From positions 7,483,001-7,547,000 of the forward strand of contig JAFFSR010000264.1 of assembly GCA_017163975.1 (NCBI GenBank): a DNA stretch of 64,000 nucleotides, in the 5' to 3' direction. A program made the position numbers and the translations under genes. The notes below the pieces were generated by a model that was not told the DNA's origin, ran no database searches, and was given only the letters and a program-made list of their open reading frames with translations. Of the stretch, positions 44,589 through 55,665 are shown piece after piece; the stretch's first letter is position 1, and each line of letters begins with the position of its first letter. This DNA comes from Anastatus disparis. Lineage: Eukaryota > Arthropoda > Insecta > Hymenoptera > Eupelmidae.

Positions 44589-46345
44589 TTAACTATTAAA
44601 AATTTCTCTCCAGACAATATTATTTATTTTTGTTGAATCATCTGAATTATTTTGAATAAAAATATTATTAAAAGTTCTACATCTAGATAAAGCTACATAT
44701 AATTGACCGTGTGGAAACAAATGGCTTTTAATGGATAAACCTACACTATCAAAACTTTGACCCTGAGATTCATTAATAGTGATCGCAAATGCTAACATGA
44801 TTGAAAATTGTTTCCTATAGAGAATAAATGGTAATAATGAATTCTTTCCTTTATTTAAAGTAATTCTCGGAATGAAAACTTTATTCCTATTTTTATCACC
44901 CGTAATTGTTTTCGCCTCCATATTATGATTATATGAACCCTGGTAGAAATTTCACCAATAAAAATGCTGTATCTGTTACTCGTTGGTTAACTTTATACGT
45001 TATGGCTGTGTTTTTAACTAATAGTCCACGGTTGGCCGAAAATTGGTGACAATTTCTACCAGGGAATTTATAATTTTTAATCGTATTCCATTGCATAATC
45101 CTTCTGATATACTTAAATTTCTTATTAACATTACTATGGCATTAATTTTTTAATTTAATTCATGCGGAGGTAAGCCTTCTCTAATTTTATTTAAAAATTC
45201 AATTTGATGATTGAAATAAATGTTATCATCACTATGATCAACATCTATATGTGTGGCGTAATCGATACTGTAATAAGTTTTAACTTCTTTATTTAATAAT
45301 TTTAAAACTTTTTTATTTAATTTACTAATATTTTCATTATGAGGAGCTGAAATGATTTTATCAATAGAATGATTTGTATTAATATAAGAAAAAACTTGTG
45401 CATAAATATCTTTTATTTTGAATTGTTCAGGTACTATGAAGGGATTTATATTTCCTTTGCAAATTCAATAAAAAGAAAGCGCAATGTTTCTCTTCAGAAC
45501 GAATATTTTTTGTTAGTTTTAATATATTAAAAAATGGGCATAAAAATTGTGTTTTATTGTCTCTTGAATCAATAAATTTCTACTCCCGTGTTTAATTACT
45601 GGTACAATTTCATGAAAATCACCACCTAATATAATTAATTTTCGACCAAAAGTAATATTATTATTACAAACGTCTTTTAATGTAGTATTAACTAATTTTA
45701 GTGCTTTTTTGGAATCATTGATGCTTTATCCCAGATTATTACATCAGATTCCCGTAATTTCTTTTTATCTGAATCTAATTCTAGAAATATAGTTTTAATA
45801 TTATTCCGATCTAAAGGTAATCTAAAAGTTCTGTGACTTGTTATACCTTTTGGTAAAAAGGTAGATGCAATACCAGTCCAAGCCATTGACAAAATTTTTT
45901 TACTCATTAATATAAAATAGAATATTAATGTTTTATATAAAAAAGTTTTTCCTGTTCCTCCAGGAACATCAATAAAATACATTGTATTTTTGTTATTAAT
46001 TTCAGGTAATTTTTGAAATATTAATTTTTGATCATCATTCAATTGCTTAAACATTATTTTGAAAATTTTTTCACTATCTATAATTTCAGTTTTGTAATTA
46101 TCATTTAAATTAATTAAATTTAAGTTTGGTTGAGGTAATCCACAATCTTTACAGGACATATGTTCTGTTGACAATATATTATCAGTATGAAATAAAGCAT
46201 TATTTTCTTTATATTAACCATGCAAAGTTTACGTAATTGAAATAACAGCATTATATTGCATGCTTCTTCAAATATATTATATATTTCTGAATCATGTTCA
46301 ATTAATCCAAGAAGTGTTGCAACTTCTTTGTAAGAATTTTATGTT
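44589..46345 (-). pseudogene. Helitron helicase H4 (Pif1-like), decayed
   Basis: Sister of H1. The N-terminal side (46180-46345) reads SYKEVATLLGLIEHDSEIYN and EEACNIMLLFQLRKLCM, the linker before the helicase. The main frame (45698-46174) has CKDCGLPQPN, Walker A with a substitution (DVPGGTGKT for the usual GPGGTGKT) and Walker B as IIWDKAS, where the catalytic-type Glu is Lys. It stops after SMIPKKH, exactly as H1 does. Beyond, GGDFHEIVPVIKHG and LKLTKNIRSEE are readable in shifted frames. The C-terminal part (44589-44921) is open with TINESQGQS and LYVALSRCRT. A 127-bp MITE interrupts it at 44938. Confidence 0.87.
44938..45064. mobile_element. 127-bp MITE in the H4 helicase
   Basis: CCCTGGTAGAAATTTCACCA at the left and its near-exact inverse at the right (TGGTGACAATTTCTACCAGGG). 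It interrupts the frame between the RLKII and YNHN parts of the helicase. Comparison with uninterrupted H1 near 2610-2640 places the insertion precisely, with a possible 2-bp TT duplication. Confidence 0.88.
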
Positions 46346-47530
46346 ATGTTATTATACGTTGTAACGGCTAATATCAATTTTGAATAGAATTATTCAATTT
46401 AATATAAATATTTTATAAATAATTTAACATTATTCATAACATAGAATGATTTTCTGAAATAATAAATTCAAATTACATCAAAAGTATTCATAGTTACCTA
46501 CTGAGGCCGATAATAAAGATAACTCAAATTTATATATATAGATATAGTAAAATGAATATAGAAATAGAATGTTCTATTTCCTTTAATGAAAAAGTATTAT
46601 CAATATTTGATTGTTAATCATAGAATATATAAGATATAACTTTTTAAAATAATTGTTTATACATGAATAGAACATTCAATTCCTATAATATGTATAAAAA
46701 TGATTATTCCATTTAAAGTTTGAAGATAGAAATTGAAATATAAAAGATTATTTTTTTCAGTTAATAAATAATAAAGTAAATTATTAAAAATAGTTTTTTG
46801 GAATGTAAAGAAAATAAAATATTTTTTTTACAAATATATTTATCTTAATTAAATGTTTCCTTGGCAAATATATAAAATGAATTTTATCGAACATTCTGTT
46901 TCCTAATGTATGATTCTTTAGTGAAAAATAGAACTTCATAGAAGGTTTATTATTTTTTTATTCATTTATTTACTGACCGATAAATTGATACATTTTTCAG
47001 TTACATAAATAAATTAAAAGTAACAAAAAGAAATGAGTTTGTTAATTACATGTTTCTTAATCCTATTGACTTTTGTATTAAAGTGCTCGTAGGAAATAAT
47101 TTGACATAGGTTTTTTTTGTATGAAGCTTCAATTGTTGCCATAGTCATTACTTGTAGACTGGTTAATGGCTAATTAGTTGACTAGGTCATAGAAGGCTTA
47201 TGAAATAATATAAAAGAGCGTGAATCCATCCAAGCTGATCTCATTCTCTATTAGATGTTCGATCATGTAATATCTAAGATGTATTCTATCGGATTCTTGA
47301 TCCAACTCTCTACGTGGCACATGTAGAGACTATCTTACTAAAAGATTCTTATTTCATTTAATTGTTTATTTAAATAAATTATTGTATATTTGTAATTTAT
47401 ATAAAATAGGATTGATTATATTAAATAAATTTAATAATTTAAAATTAATAAAAATGACTCTAAATCCATTAAATTAAATCTGTTTTACATTAATTTCAGA
47501 TAATAAAGGTAATAATGCATCTTATCTTTA
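46346..47530. other. No gene recognised
   Basis: AT-rich. Three loosely related GAATAGAACATTC-type patches (46563, 46665, 46888) and a GC-richer stretch at 47220-47340 are the only structure. No coding similarity. Confidence 0.35.
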
Positions 47531-47755
47531 AAGTGCACATTATCGCACGTTCAATGGTAAAGCATCCAGCGAACGTCGTCGATTATTGTACTTTTATAAG
47601 TTGCATATATGACAAGGATATAATATCGCATTTCCAATAGTAAGGCATCTGGCGAAAGTCGTCGATTGTATATCCTTGCATAATTATTAAAATACCAATT
47701 ATCGCATCTCTGACAGTAAAGTATCTAGAGGAGATCGTCGATTTTAGTGTTTTAA
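47531..47755. repeat. Three-copy tandem repeat, period about 80-95 bp
   Basis: Conserved core TATCGCATTTCCAATAGTAA...GTCGTCGATT occurs near 47531, 47624 and 47700 with about 75-85% identity by eye. The cores are better conserved than the spacers. A minus-strand frame runs through two copies but has no protein features. Confidence 0.7.
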
Positions 47756-47869
47756 TCTTTCTTGCTGTATGGATTATGTGACTAATGCATGTCAAGAACT
47801 TATTAATGTAACTATAATCTATATTTTGGTAATTTATTATTAAAATTACCTGGCAACCGTGCATCCACC

Positions 47870-48657
47870 AAAACGCGCCCGTTACAACGTTTTTTAATCT
47901 TTATATGATGTAACACCTTTAACTCAATTTCATATTAATTTAAAAAAAAAAACGTTCGCTATCTTTAGGGGAAACCACACTTGAGCGACCTTTCAAAAAT
48001 TTTGAAAATTATAATGATATTTTACATTCCCTTTCTGAAAAAAGGTTTCTTTTTTTCATTCGTATACACGCGTCTTTTGATGCTTTCTAATATTCCTAAG
48101 ATATCTTTAATACAATGCCTTCATTTTTAGAAGGTATAAATAGACACATTCTGCATAAGTACAATAGTATAGGTACCACTATGGAGCCTCACAACAAACC
48201 TCTCACTCCTGACTCTCCCCCGGAGGTGAACGACCTCTGAGTGGCGTCAGGAGTTGAGTGAGTCATTGTGATGTCACGCGGTTATGTATACATATAATTT
48301 AATCTAGAGACAAACTTTCTTGATAATATTTATAGAAAAATATATATAAAGAAAAAATTTCAAAATTTATCATTGAAGTTTATCAGACTATCCAAATTAA
48401 TCAAGCAAAATTTAGAATTAAATTATTTGATCAATAAAATATTTTGTAACTTTAAAAAAAAAAAAAACAACTTTATTAGAATGAGGTGCAATATTGGTCA
48501 AGAAAAAAGAAGATGGTGAGTATACTTTATATTTTTTCGTTTATTGTTTAATAAAATATATAGTGGATACAATTACAGTATATGTATAGTGAACAAAACT
48601 TATTTTATAAGTATAATGTATAATATTATTTTATAAATATAGTAATCACGCTTATAA
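47870..48657. other. Left flank of the Polinton genes; one small hairpin
   Basis: No gene. CTCACTCCTGAC at about 48210 pairs with GTCAGGAGTTGAGTGAG at 48246-48262 to form a hairpin in a GC-rich patch. No Polinton terminal inverted repeat can be demonstrated because the other end lies outside the window. Confidence 0.4.
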
Positions 48658-49407
48658 TTATTTTACAAATACAAGATTATTTAACGCAGCTATAATTGAA
48701 TCAACATGAAGCGCTGTGATTTCGTAAAATACACAAATAATTTCGGTTTTAAAAATACGATTTTCAGGTTCTTTTATTTTATTTTCCATACTTGTAATTA
48801 ACGACGCAATTGCATCATCATCACACTCGAGTACAGCTCGTTTCACATAGCTCGCACAATATTCATCTATTTGAGATCCATATCGAACACCGCACAATTT
48901 TTCTACAAGATCAACAATCTCTTCTGCACACACACTAACACCTTTAACAAACGTGGTTAAATATTTAATCCTATCATCTACACAGGATGCAACGCCCTGT
49001 AAATACTCGAAAGTCATCTTTTTCATAACAATGCTTTGTCGGTACCTTTTGACCACACCAGAAATAAGGGTGAAATTTTCTTCAATTTCAATGGCTCTAT
49101 CAGTATGGCTTCTAGTATACTTAAGAATCCAGCTAGTTCCGTATACTTTTTGCTTTATCAAATCATCAGCATTACCATCAAAATATTTTTTAGTATCACC
49201 AAACGTAAGCTTGAACTCGTTCCACGTAGCCGTAATGAAAGCTATTCCTTGAAAATCGTTTGTGAGTAAGCGTACCATTGGATAAAATTCGCCATCTCGT
49301 AGTTTATTATATGGTAGACCAACTAAAATTTTTTTCGTAAATGACTTGTTCAAAAAATAGAAAAAATTAAAGATGGGCTGTGTTAAGTTCTTCTTTTGAT
49401 GTGCCAT
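48658..49407 (-). CDS. Polinton-associated protein of unknown function (249 aa)
   Basis: Starts at an ATG and runs to a TAA without interruption. The N-terminus MAHQKKNLTQPIFNFFYF is followed by LVGLPYNKLRDGEFYPMVRL and NDFQGIAFITATWNEFKLTF, a basic middle and an acidic helical C-terminal third. I recognise the N-terminal pattern as that of a protein commonly encoded at one end of insect Mavericks/Polintons, but its role is unknown. No signal peptide; no transmembrane segment. Last gene of the minus-strand cluster. In contrast to most neighbouring genes it carries no stop or shift. Confidence 0.6.
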   Translation of the reverse strand: MAHQKKNLTQPIFNFFYFLNKSFTKKILVGLPYNKLRDGEFYPMVRLLTNDFQGIAFITATWNEFKLTFGDTKKYFDGNADDLIKQKVYGTSWILKYTRSHTDRAIEIEENFTLISGVVKRYRQSIVMKKMTFEYLQGVASCVDDRIKYLTTFVKGVSVCAEEIVDLVEKLCGVRYGSQIDEYCASYVKRAVLECDDDAIASLITSMENKIKEPENRIFKTEIICVFYEITALHVDSIIAALNNLVFVK

Positions 49408-49554
49408 TCATTTCCTTTTCTCCTAATAGCTTTCTACGATACGAATGTCGACTGAATAACTGTCATCTTAATGAATATAATCTCGTTATATAAAGGCTTA
49501 ACACAAGAGACAGTCGGAGGGATGAGGTGATGACTAAGAAAATACGCTCTCACT

Positions 49555-50140
49555 ATTTCTTCGTAACTAACGTGCTTTCACGGCAAGATAGTAACAATGA
49601 TTCTCAGAAAAGCTATCGTCGGCATTTTTGATGAGCACGTATCTTGCAGCTGCAGTATTATTTTCTACCGAATAAGCAAAAAATTGTTATTGAATTTCTC
49701 GAACTCTGAGCTCATTATTTCTTTAGCAAGCGTTACTTTACGAGAAGAAAGTAACAATCATTCCTAGGAAAGTTATCGTCAACATGTCTGATCAACACGT
49801 GGCTTGCAGTTATAGTATTGTTTTGTACGAAACCAACAAAAGAATTATTTAATTCCTCGAACACTGATCTCACTATATTTTTGATAACGAACATGACTTT
49901 GCGACAAGAAAGTATCAGGTTACAATAACAACAGCTTACCACGGCGCTTTTGAAAACATCTTATCATACAACAACTATTTCCAGAAAAGTTGTCGTCAGC
50001 ATGTTTGAACGGTACATAATTTCTGGCTACAGCATCGTTTTTTACTAAATAAGTAGAAAAATTGTTAAGAAATTTTTTGAAACCCAATCTAGATGTCATG
50101 TAATCCAAAAACATAATACAAAATTTTCCGCACACATCAG
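49555..50140 (-). repeat. Triplicated 3' end of the protease gene
   Basis: Three diverged tandem copies of about 180 bp. In protein each encodes a unit like FLNNFSTYLVKNDAVARNYV plus HADDNFSGNSCC (50000-50110), with relatives FEELNNSFVGFVQNNTITAS (49760-49880) and FEKFNNNF (49560-49730). The first copy is joined to the protease frame; the second is open in its own frame and the third is broken. It probably arose by tandem duplication of the gene's end. Confidence 0.7.
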
Positions 50141-50440
50141 ATGTTTCACTCTGTTATTGTACCGTATTCCAACGAAATCTATTACAATTACGACGTTGAC
50201 GGTTTCTATAATTTAGTGTCAAAGGCGACATTCCATAACTATCAAAATACCAAGCTGTATTACTACGGTTAACGTACATACAAACCCAATGCGTTCCGGG
50301 TTTTGTATGACCATCAGTGTTCAATACAATTGCTGTTGGTTTCGTCCACACCTTCGGAATTTAATCTGCTGGGTACACTTCTACAGCGGGGGATGGAATA
50401 CCCTTCAAAATTTTTATTATCTCCAGGCTGTTTATCGCAA
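49920..50440 (-). pseudogene. Polinton adenain-like cysteine protease, two in-frame stops
   Basis: Minus-strand frame with PKVWTKPTAIVLNTDGHTKP, the catalytic-type His in GTHWVCMYVN, Asp in WYFDSYGMSP, and Gln plus Cys in QSETSDVCGKFC. This is the C5/C48-like order of adenovirus-type and Polinton proteases that mature capsid proteins. It needs no frameshift: a TAA at about 50361 and a TAA at about 50152 interrupt an otherwise continuous register. It continues into the triplicated segment. It lies between the 249-aa gene and the unknown gene at 50470. All catalytic-type residues are still visible. Confidence 0.8.
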
Positions 50441-50469
50441 AGAAGCGTCGGTGGTTGAAACACAAATTC

Positions 50470-50965
50470 AGAATCACGCTTCAAATCTCGTAAAGATAAC
50501 CATTTTTCAAATGGTACGCATTGTTTAAAGCACACGTATATTTTAAATGAGGTGTCTTTACAGCGTGATTGAGACAATACTTATTTAACCAGGGTAGCTG
50601 ATTAAATGACGGGTAATCTTTTTTGATTCTAAATTTATAATTTCTCGCGCTGTAATACCGTATAAAATTGACCACTTTTGTTTACCTTTCATGTAAATTT
50701 TTCTAACTTTCCGAGTAAGATCGCGTGACGTTTGGTAGAGAGCTTTCTCCGTGACATCACCGTCAAAATAGTCAAGACCATGATGATGTTCTGCAAGCCA
50801 ATTATTTTCTCTTCTTATGCCTCTGCTAAAAGCGTTTATACGATTTTTCGATGCGACAATCCAATGACCGCTAAAATCATCGTTTAAAGCTACGATGGTG
50901 ACTTCTTTTGGAACAACTCTATTATTGCTATCTTTTAAGCACTAAATATCCGTGACTACATCCAT
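50470..50965 (-). pseudogene. Unknown insect transposon-associated protein
   Basis: ATG at 50965, then a TAG eight codons in. The same register continues with VPKEVTIVALNDDFSGHWIV, RENNWLAEHHHGLDYFDGD and KWSILYGITAREIINLE. After a shift near 50680 it continues as PSFNQLPWLNKYCLNHAVKT and YTCALNNAYHLKNGYLYEI. The pattern (His-rich centre HHHGLDYFDGD, then a Cys-bearing end) belongs to an uncharacterised protein family frequent in insect mobile elements. I infer no function. Confidence 0.55.
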
Positions 50966-51084
50966 GATTTAACTTTTTGTCTGATCACTGCAACGATTAA
51001 AGTTGTACTGAAAAGTAATGGCGATGTCTTTTCATTCTATAAAATTTGTAAGCGCCATCTATTCATAGCTTTACTCGTTGAAAT

Positions 51085-52209
51085 CTACAACTGTTGTTGC
51101 GATGCATCAATCTCTAAATTGTAATCGTATTCTGCATAAATTATACAATTGACGGTGTCTGTCAGAGGTTCGCTAGATCTAACATCAAGTCTTAAACTTC
51201 CATGTTTTATTAAATTCCAATGAGTATATTTATTTACCGATAAATCGGGTGTTATATCAAATGCAAACAGACAGAAACCGTTTGGATACGACTCACGAGT
51301 AATTTTATTTCCCTCATTGAGAAAATGGACACCTGTACCGCTGAATAAAGTATGATTTGCACCAACGTATAACTTGTTTACTTTAAAATCAGGTTGTAAT
51401 GGTTTTGAAGGGATTTGAACACCATCAATAAACAGACATAGAAAATTGATGTTAAAATGATCAAAATTGAACGGATTAAGCATTTGGTCTCCGTCAAACG
51501 CCTTGTTTTCAACAAACCCTATGATTATTCTTTTAGGTAACTATCCTAAAATAATATTATCCAGAGTTTCACCATGTATACCGCTGTGCATTGTTACAGC
51601 TTTGACTTCAACTCTTGTAAGAGGGTATTTAGCTGTAACTTTAGAAAGTGTTTTTGCGTGTGCTAATAGCACACCTTTTTACTCGTCCAACTAAAAGATT
51701 AGCTTTTTCTATATGTACGGCAAAGTATCCTGATGGATCCATGAGACAAAAACCATCTCGAGATCGCACTAAACGAACTCTTTCTTCAACGCCGTTTAAT
51801 AATAATTTTTCTTGATTGAACACATCTGCATTTAAATGTCCGACAAGATCTACCGTTTTTTTCGCGCTCAAATATTCACTTCGCTTTACAAGTCCTTACA
51901 AGTTGTCACTACCCACATCGTCCATTTTCCCAGCTGCATCGTCACACCACAAAACGGATAATAAATGAGAATTTTTAGCAGCAGGGCCATAGTTGAGCAG
52001 TGTCTCGATGTATGCTCTGTACGCATAAGCATTATTTGGAGCTGTCACAGGTTTCTGTTTAAATAGTACATCTAATTAGCTAAATAATGAGTGCATAAAA
52101 TTATTCACTGGTGTCACTTTATTGAGTAGATCTGCAAAAAAGATTTTGCAGTCACATTTCCAGGATACTCATCGACAGCGGTGTATAAGCTAACGCGCAA
52201 GCTAAGCAT
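51085..52209 (-). pseudogene. Polinton major capsid protein, 5'-truncated
   Basis: Double-jelly-roll major capsid type by family recognition. Parts in order: NKVTPVNNFMHSLFS and YRAYIETLLNYGPAAKNSHL (52000-52140), VDLVGHLNADVFNQEKLLLN (51641-51871), LSKVTAKYPLTRVEVKAVTM (51560-51650), and the C-terminal 132 codons at 51085-51483 (NPFNFDHFNINFLCL, ITRESYPNGFCLFAFDITPD, YTHWNLIKHGSLRLDV). The breaks are a shift near 51650, a shift near 51895 and single stops (one near 51540). The N-terminal portion is absent, because this sequence abuts the integrase C-terminus. The shell protein in intact Polintons. Confidence 0.8.
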
Positions 52210-52634
52210 AGTATGTGCTATCTTTTAGAAAGTATACCGGTGGCTGGCGTGCTACTGAGATACGAATGATTTTAAACAGTTCCAATGCCCGTCCACCCTC
52301 GAATCCTTTCGTTAACACGTTTCCTACTTCGCTGACCCGTACCAGTTCACTGACGGTGTTTCTAGGTTTTCGGTACTTGGAGCAACCATATCGAAATTCT
52401 AAGTTTTTTCGAGCTTTGTGAGAATTTTAAATCGTAACAGATGCTGGCTCCATCTTGTTGGATGAGTGTTTGATATGATTGTAAGACTCTAATATTTTTT
52501 TCTAGAATATCAACGTATCGACGAGTGTTTTTATGTGTGAAATATCGCCACATCCGTTCCTTTATAGTTCTCATAAACCTTTTGGCTACAGCTGCTTTGA
52601 TATCAGGACTTCGTACTATTCTAAATAAAAAAAC
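52210..52634 (-). pseudogene. Polinton integrase, 3' part
   Basis: Reads FLFRIVRSPDIKAAVAKRF, RTIKERMWRYFTHKNTRRYV, then after a shift near 52480 FRYGCSKYRKPRNTVS and the chromodomain-like C-terminal segment VRVSEVGNVLTKGFEGG and QPPVYFLKD. It is the second half of the retroviral-type (rve) integrase whose first half is at 58799-59316. A transposon separates them. The residue at the catalytic Glu position is Lys (AKRF; codon AAA). The end runs into the capsid relic. Confidence 0.8.
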
Positions 52635-52840
52635 CCCGCACAAAATGATAGGATTTTAGACTTCAGCAGAATTGTCTAAAATTTGTATATGTTGCAGTTT
52701 ATAACTTTCTCATTAAATGTTCTCATGGGCACAAGACAGAAAAATGAATAGATTTTCCAAAATCAAGTTTAGAAGATCCTGAAAATTTTCTATAAGTACA
52801 GGGAAAACTCGTTTCATTGGAAAATTCCATTGATTGTTAA

Positions 52841-53890
52841 CCCACATAGCACGAAAGATTCGGGAAGCTTCCATCGAAAGATTCGAGAAAGATTCCAATG
52901 TAAGCTTCTTGCAAGCTTCCCGGAAGCTGAATGGAAGTGTCAGGAAGCTTTGGAATCTTTCATGTTAGCTTTAAGGAAGGTTCAGGGAAGCTTACATGTA
53001 ATATTCCATGAGGGCTAAATGGAACATTACAAAATAGCTTCCAGTAAGATTCCGGAAAGATTACATGCAATATTACAGAAACGTTATTTGGAAGATTGCA
53101 TTATATCTTGCAGGAAGCTTCCAGTAATATTTTGTGGAAGATTCCATTCAAACTTCTTGCAGCTTTCCACGGAATGTTACAGGAAGAATATTTTAATGAT
53201 CACGGAAGGTTACCAGTAACTTGTCAGGAAGATTCCCTGTAAGCTTCCCCGAAGCTAAATGAAAGTTTCGGGAATCTTTCATTGGAATCTTTCATGTAAG
53301 CTTTACGGAAGGTTCAGGGAAGCTAACATGCAATATTTTATGAGGGCTAAATGGAACATTACAAAATAGCTTCCAGTAAGATTCCGGAAAGATTACATGC
53401 AATATTACAGAAACGTTATTTGGAAGATTGCGTTATATCTTGCAGGAAGCTTCCAGTAATATTTTGTGAAAGATTCCATTCAAACTTCCTGCAGCTTTCC
53501 ACGGAATGTTACAGGAAGAATATTTCAATGATCACGAAAGATTACCAGTAACTTTTCTAGAAGATTCCCTGTAAGCTTCCCGGAAGCTAAATGAAAGTTT
53601 CGGGAAGCTTCCATTGGAATGTTTCATGTAAGTTTTACGGAAGATTCAGGGAAGCTAACATGTAATATTCCATGAGGGCTAAATGAAACATTACGAAATA
53701 GCTTCCAGTAAGCTTCCGAAAAGTTATATCCGAATGTTATTTGGAAGATTACTTTACATCTTGCAGGAAGCTTGCAGTAACATTTTGCGGAAGATTTTAT
53801 TCAAACTTCCTGCAGTCTTTCACAGAATAGTACAGGGAGGATATATTAATGTTCACGAAAAGTTATTGCAAAGTTTCCAAAAAAAAAATA
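52841..53890. repeat. Element B, left array with 332-bp higher-order repeat
   Basis: Begins CCCACATAGCACGAAAGATT and is made of AAGCTTCC/GGAAGCTT units (palindrome GGAAGCTTCC). Three 332-bp higher-order copies start near 52989, 53321 and 53653. The first two are about 96% alike; the third is more diverged and truncated near 53880. The frames that recur with this period (METHYKIASSK-like) are repeat artefacts. Confidence 0.85.
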
Positions 53891-54102
53891 CATTAGCTTG
53901 TAGTAAATATCATGAAAATTATTCAGTTGAATTTTTAAATAAATCTATTCGTTTGTTTATGAGAATTTTGTATTCCTGGTACAAAATCGAACAATTTTAA
54001 TATATATCATTGTGCTCCAACATTTTAAATAACTGATAAATGAATTGATTCAAAAATTTAATAGAATAATCTTCATGGTACATACTATCACCAACGAATA
54101 TA

Positions 54103-54312
54103 GACGCTTATAGAAGCGTACTCTTAAATGGGAAATTTCTGCCAAAAATGAGTTACCCAGCTACTGAGGGCGCCACTAGATCCCATGTATTTTTATATCT
54201 ATACATATCATATTTTTCATATGTATAGATATACAAACAATGTTGAATTGTTACCCAGCGTTACGGACGAAAAATTTAACCCAGAAGTATCCTTCTATAA
54301 GCGTCTATCTTC
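54103..54312. mobile_element. MITE, about 210 bp
   Basis: ATAGACGCTTATAGAAGCGT at the left pairs with ATACTTCTGGG...CTTCTATAAGCGTCTAT at the right. Inner pairs include GTTACCCAGC in opposite halves. No coding content; target duplication not clear. Between it and the array (53891-54102) nothing is recognised. Confidence 0.7.
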
Positions 54313-54417
54313 TTTGCTATAACATAATGTATTTCTTTTTTTTAAATTTTACAATAATATGAAAAATCAGGTAATATTTATGAGTACAGGTGTAGTGTCT
54401 GCCTTACATTAATTTAA

Positions 54418-55110
54418 TTTTATAGATTAAAAATATTGTTTTTTTTTCTATTAAATTAATGTATTATATTCTTTTTAATTTACAAAATTTATGACAGATT
54501 ATTTAAATATGAAGTAAAACATATTACATTTTAAATGATTGAAAATTTTTTATAATTGTGTATAACTTTCGATAAAGAATTTTTATTGTTACTGATTTTA
54601 ATTAATAAAAAAGAACACAAAAAAATATGTTATTTTTTAAGAGAAAGTCGTTAGTTTAATAAAATTTTATAAATTAAATAAATTCATTACAAAGTCTAAA
54701 TATCTTTACAATGTTTTGAATACATGAATTTTATCAAATAAAAGATTTTTTCTCAAAAAAGCATAATATTTTGTGTTCTTTTACCAACGAAAAATTAATA
54801 GTGATAAGAAATTTCTACCCAAAGCTACATAGTTATAAAAATTAATTCATTTAATTTGTAATCTGCTTTTTCCGTATTTATATAATAATCCCCCATTAAT
54901 TTTATAAATTAAAAATATAATCTTTTTTTGTTAAATTAATATATAAAGATATTCTTTTTAATATAAAAAATTAATATCGGATTATTATAGGAATACGAAT
55001 AAAACAGATTACAAATTAAATGATTAAAAATTTTTATAATTGTATAACTGCAGATTAAAAATTTCTTTTAATATTAATTTAAGTTAGTAAATAAGCACAC
55101 GAAACATCTT
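54418..55110. repeat. Diverged direct duplication, about 480-bp offset
   Basis: TTTTATAGATTAAAAATATT...TAAATGATTGAAAATTTTTT (54418-54640) recurs at 54898-55110 with about 80% identity by eye. Noncoding. The downstream parts of both copies (GAAAGTC then TTTAATAAA) give a filled and an empty version of the TTAA insertion site used at 55134. Confidence 0.75.
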
Positions 55111-55137
55111 GTTGCTTTTTTAAAGAAAAGTCTTTAA

Positions 55138-55661
55138 GGTAGTTCTATTGGTCCAGTGGTTCTCATTGTGAAGTAATATGTTTCTTACAAATTCACACTA
55201 TACGAAAGAGAAATTGGTTGAGTTCTGTGTTTGCACAATAATTCAAAAATATGTTTGTGCGCAGATTCTGTAAGTATACACAATGCGAATCGTAAGACAG
55301 CATGTTTATGTGTAAATTAATATAGAGTAAGGACATTATTTTCCTTTTATTTCGGAATTTAGGGTCGATTGCCGTAATCTACAAGGTACCATTTTAATCC
55401 TTGAGATCTGAAGTATAATATATTTCAATTTCTTTAAAATCTATAGAAAACTTTTTACACAATCTTATAAAATGTTACGTTTCAAGCGCTTCGCCCATAT
55501 ACTTTCATGTTAAATTCAGCAAAGTTTAAACTAAAATATCTAAAAGATAAAGGTGGATATCCACCCAAATCAAAATACCATTGTAAAGCGTAAATCTTAA
55601 TTTACAACATATTTCAATTTCAAAAAATTCTATAGAAAAGTGAAAAACCAATAGAACTACC
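55138..55661. mobile_element. 524-bp TTAA-flanked element (piggyBac-type MITE)
   Basis: Ends GGTAGTTCTATTGG and its exact inverse CCAATAGAACTACC, with TTAA immediately outside both (55134-55137, 55662-55665). The paralogous block near 54648-54670 lacks the insert. TTAA duplication is the hallmark of piggyBac elements. No transposase. Confidence 0.85.
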
Positions 55662-55665
55662 TTAA

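Noticed and set aside
48953..49269. Plus-strand frames opposite the 249-codon gene
   Set aside because: Antisense shadows of a recognisable minus-strand protein.
53019..54000. Frames repeating every 332 bp (HYKIASSKIPERLHAILQ)
   Set aside because: They arise from the higher-order satellite in element B; the internal GGAAGCTTCC palindromes explain the recurring codons.
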